This document shows, piece by piece, positions 10,928 to 21,002 of a DNA stretch of 64,000 nucleotides; the stretch's first letter is position 1, and each line of letters starts with the position of its first letter. The stretch covers positions 194,766,174-194,830,173 of the forward strand of contig CAXKWD010000003.1 of NCBI GenBank assembly GCA_964059195.1. Reading direction: 5' to 3'. The notes beneath the pieces were generated by a model. That model was given only the letters and a program-made list of their open reading frames with translations. It was not told the DNA's origin and searched no databases. This stretch comes from Ectobius pallidus. Its lineage: Eukaryota; Arthropoda; Insecta; Blattodea; Ectobiidae. Position numbers and translations under genes: made by a program.

Positions 10928-11502
10928 CGTAAATAAAAAATTGTTTTTGTTAATGGAATAAAGGAAAAATGCACAACCGGACACCAAAACCTTTGAGTGA
11001 CAGTCAGAGAACAAAAGGCACGTGTGACGTGTGGCGCGAGAAACTGTGGCTCTGCTACTGTGCCACACGTCTGTAGTATCACACGATTCGCGCTGAGTAG
11101 CGACGCGTTGTCAATTTGCGCTAACCCATTCATTTTAAGTATGTTACAAAAACTCGCACTGTGCCACGTCGCGTCACACGCATCAATCGCGCCCCAATAT
11201 GCGCCTAGCCTTACAGTTCGGCTAGGCGCATATTGGGGCGCGATTGACGCGTGTGACGCGACGTGGCACAGTGCGAGTTTTTGTAACATACTTAAAATGA
11301 ATGGCTTAGCGCAAATTGACAACGCGTCGCTACTCAGCGCGAATCGTGTGATACTACAGACGTGTGGCACAGTAGCAGAGCCACAGTTTCTCGTGCCACA
11401 CGTCACACTTGCCTTTTGTTCTCTGACTGTCACTCAAAGGTTTTGGTGTCCGGTTGTGCATTTTTCCTTTATTCCATGAACAAAAACATTTTTTTATTTA
11501 CG

Positions 11503-11649
11503 ATGTTGGTCGAGTAAAAGCTGACAGAGGCGGTAAGGAAACACCCAGAGCTGTACGACACAAACAGTCCAAATTACATGAAAGCTATATTGAAAACAAG
11601 AATTTGGACGGACATCGCAAAGGAGCTGAACTTGAAAGACGCTAAGTAA
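11503..11649 (+). pseudogene. MADF-domain exon remnant, right arm
   Basis: Mirror image of 10784-10927. ATG at 11503, in-frame TAA at 11515-11517, then open from 11518 to 11646. It reads VRKHPELYDTNSPNY and RIWTDIAKEL as in the other arm, with Ala for Glu just before VRKHP. The in-frame TAA is shared by both arms, so it predates their duplication or reflects a start/splice arrangement I have not resolved. The 63-aa frame annotated from 11454 is a different reading frame of the same bases. Confidence 0.6.
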
Positions 11650-12450
11650 ATATACTTATTGAACCATTTTATAATTAATGTCTACTATTTTAACCTTTAT
11701 AACACATTTCATATCCTACAATCCTTCTAATTTTACTCTGTGCTTGTAGATTTTTTCCTAGTTGACTCACCCACAAACAAATCATATGTAATTTAGAATC
11801 GATCATTTTAACTAAGTTCTATATGTGCTAGCAGAATGTATCAGAAAATAGAATTGCAGTATAATTATTAATAACACAATGTTTAATAACAAGGTTTTGA
11901 GGGGAAAATATTTAGAAATGAATTGGGTAAACAAACCAATGAACGAGTTAACCTGTTCCAAGAACCGTATTCCCAGAATCCAACATCAGTAACCGCTTAA
12001 CTTGAGGATTCTCTACTTTCCTTTTATATTCCCTCTTGTACCGCAATTTCTAAATTAATTTAAAAACACACCCACAAATCAGGGTTCAAAACAAACATTT
12101 TACGAGTAGGGGGAATTAATATGGGTCCAAATTTATTCATGTTGTTAACAGAACATCCACTCTCTATACTCGACAGACTACCACGGAACACCAATCACTA
12201 TCACTATTGCACTCATTGTCATCAGGGTTGCCAGGTTTTTCTACACCACTATAGGTAATTGCAGAACAAATAAATAGTGCAAAATTATGTTGCACAAACT
12301 TTCTCGCATCTCGTACGTGTTAAAGGCTAGCACAGAAAAAAAGGAAATTAAAGAGACAATTAAATTTTATTTATTACATTTTCATAAATCTAACAAGTAT
12401 TTAGAACGGAAAGTATCAGGGTCGATCTTTATGTCCAATGCTTTTAACGT

Positions 12451-12452
12451 GA

Positions 12453-12486
<34 letters not shown>

Positions 12487-12515
12487 GAGTAATAATAATA
12501 ATAATAAGAACAACA
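12451..12515. repeat. Trinucleotide AAT/TAA tract
   Basis: Imperfect run of AAT/TAA units at the place where the left arm carries SINE A. Confidence 0.9.
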
Positions 12516-12929
12516 ATCGGTAGTTTTAAATTATTAGTAAGTTATGACTTTCGAATGACCATTTATCAAAGAAAAAATCCCAATAACCATTGTCATACGA
12601 AAAATCGGCACACCTGCCAACCCGGATTGCCACAGCACATTCTTCAACCGTTCTGTTGCCCGGCAAGAAGAAACAAACACCAAACCGTCCACTGTCATGC
12701 TTCTGTTTACTCCATGCATATCAGTGCTTGTTAGATAAATATTGCTTCGCATTGTGCTTGTGCACATCAAAAAGCGGCATTATGAAGAAACAATAAGACC
12801 TCAATTCTGATGCTGTTCTAATATCTCTCCTATCTCATGAATTTTCTCAGTAAGCACATGTAAGCTAGATGTCCTCTTGATTATTTCGTATTAAACACAG
12901 AATCTATTCAAGGAGGAAGAAAGTGTGCC

Positions 12930-13444
12930 GCAGTCAAGCAACGTTCTTTAATTAACAAGTTTTTTATTGACAGAGTATGGGTATAAGTGCACTTTAACTA
13001 AGTTTACGATTTATATGAAAACCAATTTTTTTATGGATCTGAACAGTATGGAAAGATATAACAATAAAAATTAAAATGTACATTATTATTGAGATGAAAG
13101 TGGTTCAACTATTCGACAAAAAATACTTTTTACCTATTAATGTGTTAAACATTTTAGTAGGCCTCAGGCCTATTATGCAATTTACTTTTGTTACTAGATT
13201 TTATTATTTAATTCTATTTTAAGAAGTACAATCGTCTGAAAATCAGGTTTTAGTACCTTGAAAGTCCAACACTTATTTAATTTTCAAATTGAGGTTTAGG
13301 TTTTCTTTGATAATAACAGTGTTTTTATATTAAAATAATAAACAATTTTACAGAAATTTAAAAAAATTGTTCAGACCCTCAGTATTGGAGGGCGCAGATT
13401 TGTCAAACTGGCCAAGAGCGCAGAAGGATCTTGCTAAGGCCCTG
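12930..13444. mobile_element. hAT remnant in right arm, one end deleted
   Basis: Reverse complement of 8362-8827, ending in CTAAGGCCCTG at 13444. Only one terminus remains, because the deletion joined internal sequence to the former flank. Confidence 0.8.
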
Positions 13445-13679
13445 GCGTCAACATAGCAATATATCTCATGGGATTGACCATAACCACAAACAGCTGACAG
13501 TCGTCAGTCAGCTGACATGCGCAAAGAGCATTAACACGCATCAGCTGGGCGAGAGAACTGCGTTGCAATATGCGTTCCCCAACGAGACGCGTTTGGCGCG
13601 ATGGGGCCATGCCGTTCGCATCATGTCATCTCATACGTGTCAAACGCGCCCCAATATGCGCCTAGCCTACACTAGTCTT

Positions 13680-14009
13680 CCATGCAGATAAAGCGATGCG
13701 AAAGAGGAAAGTGGATAAAGAGAAAAGAAGATAAATTGGAAAAATAAGGAAGATAAGGAGAACAAGAGTAAAAAAAAGATAACTTGTTGTGAACAGATAT
13801 AGAGCAACAGCAAATGTAGAAGTGGACAAAAAATAGAAAAACAAAGGAACATTAGCATTTCAGAATAAGGGTAAAAAAGATAAATAAAAAGGAAAAAACT
13901 GAAACAAAATTATTAAATCTTATCAAAACTAGGTTGAATATAAAATATAAAATGAGCCTGATAAAAGGCAAAGCAGGTTTGAAATTCACGTACGGTAATT
14001 CATAATAAC
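13680..14009. repeat. Purine-rich low-complexity tract
   Basis: The plus strand is dominated by A and G (GAAAGAGGAAAG, AAGATAAGGAG, AAAAAAAGAT). Similar composition resumes at 14560-15000 on the other side of a MITE, so this was probably one tract. Phe/Leu-rich minus-strand frames are a by-product. Confidence 0.6.
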
Positions 14010-14547
14010 CATGGCCCGGATTTTGATGACATGTTCATCTTTTTAACTGGAATTAGTGCAGATATTCTGATCATGACTTCTAGATTATAATAATGGTCAT
14101 TTTTAGGTCATTTTTAGAATGTATTGTCATTGTTTGGTAATTTTTTGTTAGTTTATGGCCTTTTTTGACATTTCATATTTTTAGGTCATTTTTTAAAAAC
14201 ATAAAGTTATTATTTTCTTATTTTGTGTTGTTTCTAGCAATTTACTTATATTGAATGTAATGGGAACTCTAAATAAGCATAAATAAATAAATGTTATAAT
14301 TTTAGATTGGATACAGAAAGCCTGTGTTTGCTGTTTACATTTAACCGTATGTACCATTTAAGTAATTACAAGCTTATAATTGGATCAACAACGTAAATGC
14401 ACAATAGACACAAATCTGATGAATAAACTGGTATTTTCAAACAAATTTTTGGGTCTTTTTTTATTTTTCGGTCATCTTTTTGTATTTTTGTAGTCATTTT
14501 ATAGCCAATTTTGTAAGTATCCTTAGGTCATCAGAATCCGGGCCCTG
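14010..14547. mobile_element. hAT-type MITE, GGGCCCGGATT family, copy 1
   Basis: Left end CATGGCCCGGATTTTGATGAC and right end GGTCATCAGAATCCGGGCCC are inverted. Internal ATTTTTAGGTCATTTTT words recur. The 8-bp flanks are degenerate (about 5 of 8), so this copy is identified mainly by relatives at 28388-28985 and 57617-58387. Confidence 0.75.
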
Positions 14548-15932
14548 ATAAGTAATGAACGATAAGGAATGAGTAAGAAAATTTCAAGATATGATGTTAT
14601 TTATGATAAGATAAATTGGAATTAAAAATAAGAGAGTAAGGCTTTACGGGGAAATAATGAAGAATGAGACGGATTTTAAGGAAATGATGCAGACTAAGAA
14701 GTTGCTAAAAATCTTTGGAGACGATGAAATGAAAAAAAAAATGAATTAACACAAGAAAAACATTTTTTTAATAACCAGAACGAGAGAATGTGCAATAGAA
14801 GAAGCCGAGAAGGCAGAATATTTATAAATAAATAACACAAGTGAAGCAAACCTGAAAACTTAATTGCCTGCAAGAAAAAGGGAAATGATTGAAAAAAAAG
14901 GGTAAATAAATATGAATATAAAAACAGAAGAAGAAGAACAAATTATTTTGAAAAATGAAGAAAAGAAGATAAGAACGATAGCAACAATGACAGCAGTTCG
15001 TTCGCAATATGTTCCCAGTGCATCATATTACCAAAGAGGTTGATAAGAAATTAGAGGTGGCCATGGCTACTGGAAACAGGTCCACGCAGGAAGGTACCGT
15101 TTAGGAGGCCAATAAACCGGAAGCCACAAGAGACTAGCTTATCTTGTTACCGTACTAGCACATCAAACTGTCTCCCTAAGTAAAATGTATAATTAAATAA
15201 ATCGGAATGTGTTCAACACGGCAGTAAACACTATCCATTCATCAAGCTATAACAGGCACAAACTTACTTGAGGAAGGACTTTAAATCTTTAAAATTTCTA
15301 CTTATTTTTACTTTATTCTTACAACGCATAATTGTATAATCATTACATAATAAACAAATAAAAGATAATCCAAGGATAATAAAATGACATAGTGCTATAT
15401 GAAAGCAATGTTAACTTTCTGGGATACTCCACGTATTACACTGACCATTCCACTCATAGGCCTATGCCGCGTGTTTGATATTGACCAATAACGTGTTGCA
15501 GTTCCTCAGAAATAGACCAATCACAATCGTTCATCTTATACTACACTTCCTCGGATCTCAAGGATGCAATTTTATCTGATAAAACATCAGCTCGTTACTG
15601 GACACGTAAGGCGTCAACGTGGGGTGACTAATACGTCACATGCTGCCAGTGAACACAATGAAAACACATTATTTAAAACGACATAACTTATTTGTAAATT
15701 GAAATAATATAAATCTCCATTGATTAAAAACAATTTCGATTCGGTACAAGCCAGTTCGTGTGCTTTTAATAGGGTCTTGATGTAAGCAACTACCAGGACG
15801 ACCTCCATCTTGTGATGCGCACTATTGGTAGCATTAGGACCTTGGATCAATTCATCGAATCGATTCGTGGATTGTTCATTCATCTTGTTTGCCGTGATCT
15901 TACGGCTGACAGAATTTTGACAACAAAGTAAG
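14548..15932. other. Purine-rich then anonymous DNA
   Basis: 14560-15000 continues the A/G-rich tract. From there to 15932 I see no repeat match, RNA gene or convincing coding sequence. The 89-aa minus-strand frame at 15614-15883 is the longest and has no motif I know. Confidence 0.4.
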
Positions 15933-15952
15933 AATAGCTATTTATGTATCAA

Positions 15953-16050
15953 GTACGCAAAATAACGCTTTAGCGGACGAATCTAGTATAGCGGCCGAGG
16001 CGAAAGCCGAGGCTGAAATACTGGATGAGTCCGCTAAAGTTTTTGCGTAC
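15953..16050. other. Long imperfect hairpin with tandem G-A pairs
   Basis: GTACGCAAAA pairs with TTTTGCGTAC, and CTTTAGCGGAC with GTCCGCTAAAG. Next, GA opposite GA, then ATCTAGTAT with ATACTGGAT. The apex is GCC-GA-GGC-GAAA-GCC-GA-GGC, giving another tandem G-A and a GNRA-type tetraloop. Copy 2 (from 23387) keeps the outer stem. Confidence 0.75.
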
Positions 16051-16726
16051 GTGGTGCATACAATATTTTTTAGTAAAAGTTCTATAAATTATATGAAATA
16101 AAACAAAAATACCGTAATTAATTATAATGAAAGGCAATCAGTCATTTCTTTAAGTTATATTGTCATGGCCATCTAGATCATAAAACAACAATGACCGTAC
16201 GTACCAATAACAAATGTGGTAGTATAGATGCATAATATATGAATCCCACCGCCGTCTCGAGAATTACACGATTAATACAGTTTAGAAGGCAGTGATGAAT
16301 CCCTTGTTTGTAAAAGATATTGCATACCAACTAGTATTTATGAAAAGCTTGTGAAAATATAAATGATAATACCGAGGAAATTTCAATCCAAGCCAGAAAC
16401 ATTGAATTGGAGCTGCTACCAGCAACTTCACGGCAGAAATAGGCTATGAGAAGGGATATATTACGGCATTTAAATGCTGTTCGTCCATGGTAAGGAATGT
16501 TTTTCATGTGAACCAAAATGTGAAAAGTTGTTGGCTTATATTTGTTGTCATGTGATGAAGTGGGCTACCGTGTTTTGCGAAAAATCCTGGTAAAGTTTCT
16601 GATAATCATAAATAAACGTGTTGGCTTAAATTTGTTGTTTTATGACCTATTATATGCGTAAATCCATGTTAAAGTTGGTGTGACTGGTCAATGCCGTCTG
16701 GGTTTTGTTTATAGATTGCCATGACG

Positions 16727-16814
16727 ACTTTAAAGGACAAGGCCGCTAAAATTGCATTTTGAATGCAGGTTGAATGCACTTTTATGCAATTTTAGCGGAC
16801 TTGTCCTTTAAAGT
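16727..16814. other. 31-bp near-perfect hairpin
   Basis: Arms 16727-16757 and 16784-16814 pair at 30 of 31 positions (ACTTTAAAGGACAAG and CCGCTAAAATTGCAT) around a 26-base loop. Confidence 0.9.
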
Positions 16815-17003
16815 GCAGCTTTTCGGCGTGTTACCAGTCCGATAAGCAGCTGTTTTAGAGAGCGTGTACTAAAAAATAATTTTTAATTACAAAATCCGTT
16901 ACATTTTATTCATGGAATAGTCTTAATAAATCATACTCGAGATCACGAGTCTCATCATATAAATTTAAATATATCGATAAACTCGTAATCCCTCGTGTTG
17001 TGA

Positions 17004-17833
17004 TCTATATATATATATATATATAAAAGGCTTTGTACTGACTGACTGACTGACTGACTGACTGACTTAATGACAGAGAATCAACGTAGAGCCTAAACTA
17101 TAATAGGTAGAGACTTGGAATTTTGACAGTACCTTTGTTTCATAATGTAAGTGCTCACTAAGAAAGGAATTTGGAAAATTTTGATTTTAAATGCCAAAAA
17201 TAAAATGTTTTTGAGAATACTTAATACAGAATTATCAAATCCAAATCACAGTTCACATGACAACATATTGTTGCCAGTGATCTCAGAAGGTTTTGGAAAT
17301 AAATGAAACGGGAGTTTGACAATATAATTCATGTTATAAATAAATATTAAAGAATGAAATCCACGAAAATAATGCAGTCACATAACTTTCTCTACCCTGG
17401 ACATAGAGAATACAATACCGAGATATGGTAATATGTTTTGGGGAGGGAAGTATGAAAGTGATGTTGCATTTCTGTTTAATTTCATCCCCAAAACGGTTTT
17501 AGGGTGACATGAGGGTGGGAGATAAATATTCCGCAAAGACAATACAATTTTATGTTACCGGAATTTCTGTTTCTTCTTATTTGAACCCCTACCAGGCTTG
17601 CTGTGTACAAGCGATGGGATGCAAAATTCTACATCCTCTATGAGCCATAAAGAGCTATATATCAAGTGTTTTCTGAGGGAATATTTTGAGTGTGATAAGT
17701 CGTTCTTCCTATTTCAAATTATAAATACCTACATAAGAACCTAGAATTTAAAAATCGAAAGTCCTTCATAAGTTAGGCCTACTTTCCAATTACAAAATAA
17801 AAAACCCGGGCGACGCCGGGCCTTTTAAGCTAG
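17004..17833 (+). mobile_element. Helitron-like element, copy 2, non-autonomous
   Basis: 5' end TCTATATATATATATA then AAAAGGCTTTGTACTGACTGACT. 3' end is the hairpin CCCGGGCGACGCCGGG, spacer CCTTTTAAG and CTAG. It is inserted between A (17003) and T (17834) without duplication. It aligns along its length, in reverse, with 2801-3642. No coding frame. Confidence 0.75.
17037..17066. repeat. (GACT)n microsatellite
   Basis: Seven units of ACTG close to the 5' end of the Helitron; the sister element has the same repeat at 3597-3618. Confidence 0.95.
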
Positions 17834-18120
17834 TCTATGATAAATGAATATAATCCTTTGACCGATCTTGCTCAGTGTTGCAGGCGAAGTTTATCTATTC
17901 ACATGCTTACTTAAATGACAGGTAGGACCTTTAATAAGAAAATAAGAACTTTAATGAGAAGAAAGTGGAGTAAACATTAAATTATTTTTGGTAGAAAATT
18001 AAAGACAAAAAAGAGGTTTTCTTAAAAATGTTGATTTTCAGTTTAGCGTTCCATTAAATTGGCTATATTTGCTTATTTATTACTTAAAGAATTGATAAAT
18101 ATAAATAAAAAATAAAAAGC

Positions 18121-18624
18121 TCTGCATATGATCAATTAGGTACCCTTCAAATCGGACCAAGGGAATTTCAGAGCTTAGATCGATCACATCTTTATGAACG
18201 CATTCACTCACAGTTAATAGATATTTGGCAGCAAAAATGTCAAACTCCCGTTGCCCAAAATGGTAGAATCACTCGTGACTTTTTCCCAAATATCAGAAAT
18301 AGACTTAAAATGCCATGGATTAAATTGGACCACTTCGTCACACAGGTATTAACTGGCCACGGCAACTTTGCCGCTAACTTAATCCGTTTCAATCTCACAG
18401 ACGACGATCTATGCGCTTGTGAGGACAGCGAACCAGACACCATGTATCATATGCTGTATACTTGTCCTCGATATCGAGAAGCTCGACTACTCCTCCACGA
18501 AGCCGCTAGGGCAGAAGAGGAAGCCTGGGCACCGGACCTCACGTTCTGGACGCGTAAAAACACCTTCCCAGCCCTTAAAACCTTTGCAAAAACAGCACTT
18601 CTCGAAAAGTCTATAGTAAATTAA
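18121..18624 (+). pseudogene. LINE ORF2 C-terminal fragment
   Basis: A 167-codon frame, open from just after an upstream stop to TAA at 18622. It contains NGRITRDFFPNI, TQVLTGHGNF and a Cys/His cluster (CACEDSEPDTMYHMLYTCP, pattern C-x-C-x9-H-x4-C). This arrangement is the end of the RNase H-like and zinc-knuckle region of R1/I-type non-LTR retrotransposon proteins (family knowledge). Reverse transcriptase and endonuclease are absent: the copy is 5'-truncated, as usual for target-primed insertion. Confidence 0.85.
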
Positions 18625-19034
18625 CACACCAAAGTAGACGGTCATTTGGCCACTGCTCCAGTCCGAACGAGGTTTTTGAGGGGTTTCCCTCGTTCTTAGG
18701 CGAATGCCGGACTGGTCAATAATCCCCTCAAACAGATACACGCACTACAAATCTCTAGAATACATAACTACATGTCACTAAAAAGAAACACACTCGGAAA
18801 TATTGCACATAAGACCTATCCGCACTTAGGTCTATCCTGCGCCAAAGTACAAAGACACAAGTACTCAGCCCAAACACGTCACACCATCAACATCCCCTAC
18901 GGATGTACATAAGGGCACAATAGGTATACACACATCACATATGGTTACCAAAATTTGGTCTGACCGGAGGTTTAGGCTTAATTGCTTGGCACTCCGGGGG
19001 TAAGGGTGGGCACACAAAAAAAAAAAAAAAAAAA
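18625..19034 (+). mobile_element. LINE 3' UTR with poly-A tail
   Basis: Continues from the ORF through CTGACCGGAGGTTTAGGC and TTGGCACTCCGGGGG to a run of about 18 A. The same 3' UTR repeats at 19175-19594, and a diverged relative lies at 41312-41561 in reverse. Confidence 0.85.
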
Positions 19035-19048
19035 TGTTCAGACTTGGG

Positions 19049-19565
19049 GAAGCCGCTAGGGCAGAAGAGGAAGCCTGGGCACCGGACCTCACGTTCTGGA
19101 CGCGTAAAAACACCTTCCCAGCCCTTAAAACCTTTGCAAAAACAGCACTTCTCGAAAAGTCTATAGTAAATTAACAGACCAAAGTAGACGGTCATTTGGC
19201 CACTGCTCCAGTCCGAACGAGGTTTTTGAGGGGTTTCCCTCGTTCTTAGGCGAATGCCGGACTGGTCAATAATCCCCTCAAACAGATACACACACTACAA
19301 ATCTCTAGAATACATAACTACATGTCACTAAAAAGAAACACACTCGGAAATATTGCACATAAGACCTATCCGCACTTAGGTCTATCCTGCGCCAAAGTAC
19401 AAAGACACAAGTACTCAGCCCAAACACGTCACACCATCAACATCCCCTACGGATGTACATAAGGGCACAATAGGTATACACACATCACATATGGTTACCA
19501 AAATTTGGTCTGACCGGAGGTTTAGGCTTAATTGCTTGGCACTCCGGGGGTAAGGGTGGGCACAC

Positions 19566-19594
<29 letters not shown>
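19049..19594 (+). mobile_element. Second LINE copy, 5'-truncated, at the poly-A boundary of the first
   Basis: Repeats the last 40-odd codons of the ORF (stop at 19172-19174) and the whole 3' UTR, with only a few differences, ending in a ~30-A tail. It is bracketed by the 11-bp duplication TCAGACTTGGG (19038-19048, 19595-19605), so it is an independent insertion a few bases beyond the first poly-A tail and not a tandem duplication. Confidence 0.9.
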
Positions 19595-19597
<3 letters not shown>

Positions 19598-19605
19598 GAC
19601 TTGGG

Positions 19606-20991
19606 AACTTTCGTATACCTAGCAACGAAACAGTGAAAGCTTTTTGCAAACAAGAAAGCGCTTTAAAAATTTCAGTAGAGATAAAAAGGAATATAACGAA
19701 TTGAACATTCCCTGCGAATATTAATACGAGTAATTGTAACTTACCAGGCTTGTCCCTGCATCAGAGGTGTTTCACCTATGCTTTCGGGATCACACTCCGT
19801 TGCCATCATCAAGGAAAAACTGAAAACTAAACATGGATTTTCAGTGTCTTAATAATACGACCTTTATCTGTGGGCATTGTAGAGAAGGTGGGTAATGACC
19901 ATAGGGTATAGCATCAGAAAACTATTTTGTTCTATTCTTACAAGTTATAACATTAATACAATGTAACAATAGGATACATTATTACACAAAATTTTCTGTG
20001 ATATACTGTATACATTCTGAACTGCTTTTGATATCTTCTTGCCGGGTGGTTTACGGACATCGTCACAGCCATGTGGCTTTGCATAGCAACTGTTGCTATC
20101 GGAGGAAGGCTTCTGTCAATCACCTGTACAGCACCTAGGAATCTATTTCCTTCCCCCTGCCAGGGTTATTGAACCCCCACATCTTCTAGTGCTTTAATTA
20201 AATAACAATTAACCACTTTTTTCATGTTTATTCATGCCGGCTTCAGGGTTAGAGGTCATCAAGGGTTTCTTAAATAAGTCTCGGTAAAAAAAAACTCCAG
20301 ACCAGTTTCAGACGCATGTCGATTGGTGTGACACAAGCTAAGTAGCGCAATTTCAAACTCTTTAAAATTTGCCCAGTATTTATTTTTAAAGCCTTTTTTT
20401 TTCTTTTTTTTCGCTATCGCCATCGCCACCCGAAAATTATGGAGTGGCTTCTATAGGTATTCAAATCCGGCGACAGACTGGAGCAATCACGAGCAGTGCT
20501 CCACTTAGTTGTCTTTGTTGTATTTATTCTCAATTAATTTTTTTGACGGTTACGTTATAAACTTGTTTTTGCATTTTTATCGAGTAGCTTCCTGTTACGT
20601 CAGTCGAATCAGTATTTGTTGCGAATGCAGCGTGGGAATCAGTTAATAAATACGTTAATAGGAGTCAGCAGTGGAATAACGAAAATACGTTAGTATTTAT
20701 TGAGAAGCAACTATAACCTATATTATGATATTCATAAAGTCCTCAACATTTCAACAATACCTGGGGAGAACTAGCTCAATAAATGGAGTTATACTATTTT
20801 ATGACTAATGTCATAAAAATTTAAAGTCACTTGATAACACGAGAAGAAAATGTCTGCATTGCCCATTTACTTAGTTTTTACGGTACCGAATTGTACCATG
20901 CACCCCCTTTCCTTCCCGCAACAATGTAATGTACTCGTATTATGTTATAATTTATAACAAATGCAGTGTCAGCTAGTTTCAGTCCGACAGA
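19606..20991. other. No recognisable feature
   Basis: 1.4 kb of AT-rich DNA with no repeat shared elsewhere in the window and no convincing frame. Confidence 0.4.
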
Positions 20992-21002
20992 ATGGAATTT
21001 GG

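Larger units (their letters stand above)
8139..11210 (-). mobile_element. PIF/Harbinger-like element, left arm
   Basis: TIR GGCTAGGCGCATATTGG at both ends, flanked by TTA at 8136-8138 and 11211-11213, consistent with a PIF/Harbinger 3-bp duplication. It carries an exon-sized MADF-like segment on the minus strand (10784-10912), and PIF/Harbinger elements often pair a transposase with a Myb/SANT- or MADF-type DNA-binding protein. I found no transposase. A hAT element (8362-9022) and a SINE (9628-9934) are inserted in this arm. Strand is given by the MADF segment. Confidence 0.65.
8139..13667. repeat. 5.5-kb imperfect palindrome of two inverted transposon copies
   Basis: The left arm (8139-11210) and right arm (11220-13667) are reverse complements with the 9-bp spacer TTACAGTTC between them. 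GGCTAGGCGCATATTGG occurs at both outer ends and again, inverted, on each side of the spacer, so each arm is a complete TIR element rather than half of one. Arm lengths differ (3072 and 2448 bp) mainly because the right arm lacks 349 bp (left 8828-9176) and the left arm has gained a SINE. The central ~600 bp is very close to perfect. Confidence 0.93.
11220..13667 (+). mobile_element. PIF/Harbinger-like element, right arm
   Basis: Inverted copy of the left element with identical TIRs. Its flanks (TTC and TAC) do not form a matching 3-bp duplication, unlike the left copy. That suggests it arose by inverted duplication rather than separate insertion (inference). It has lost 349 bp at the 12929/12930 junction, a deletion that removed one end of the hAT insertion. 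Several short open frames mirror those of the left arm and have no recognisable domain apart from the MADF segment. Confidence 0.65.
15933..16863 (+). mobile_element. Hairpin-bearing repeat G, copy 1
   Basis: Starts TAGCTATTTATGTATCAAG and ends AGCTGTTTTAGAGAGC. Other copies share the same ends (37805-38417; partial 23368-23935; tail inverted at 42180-42253). There is one long hairpin near each end: 15953-16050 and 16727-16814. Both include an AGCGGAC/GTCCGCT core. A short segment near 16230-16280 matches 60210-60250 inverted. It is non-coding and probably a non-autonomous DNA element, class unknown. Confidence 0.7.

Noticed and set aside
15953..16050. Hammerhead ribozyme
   Set aside because: GGACGAA and GATGAGTCC flank the right stem, but only one helix lies between them where a type II hammerhead needs two, and the CUGAUGA core has an extra G. 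No cleavage site was identified. Kept as a hairpin only.
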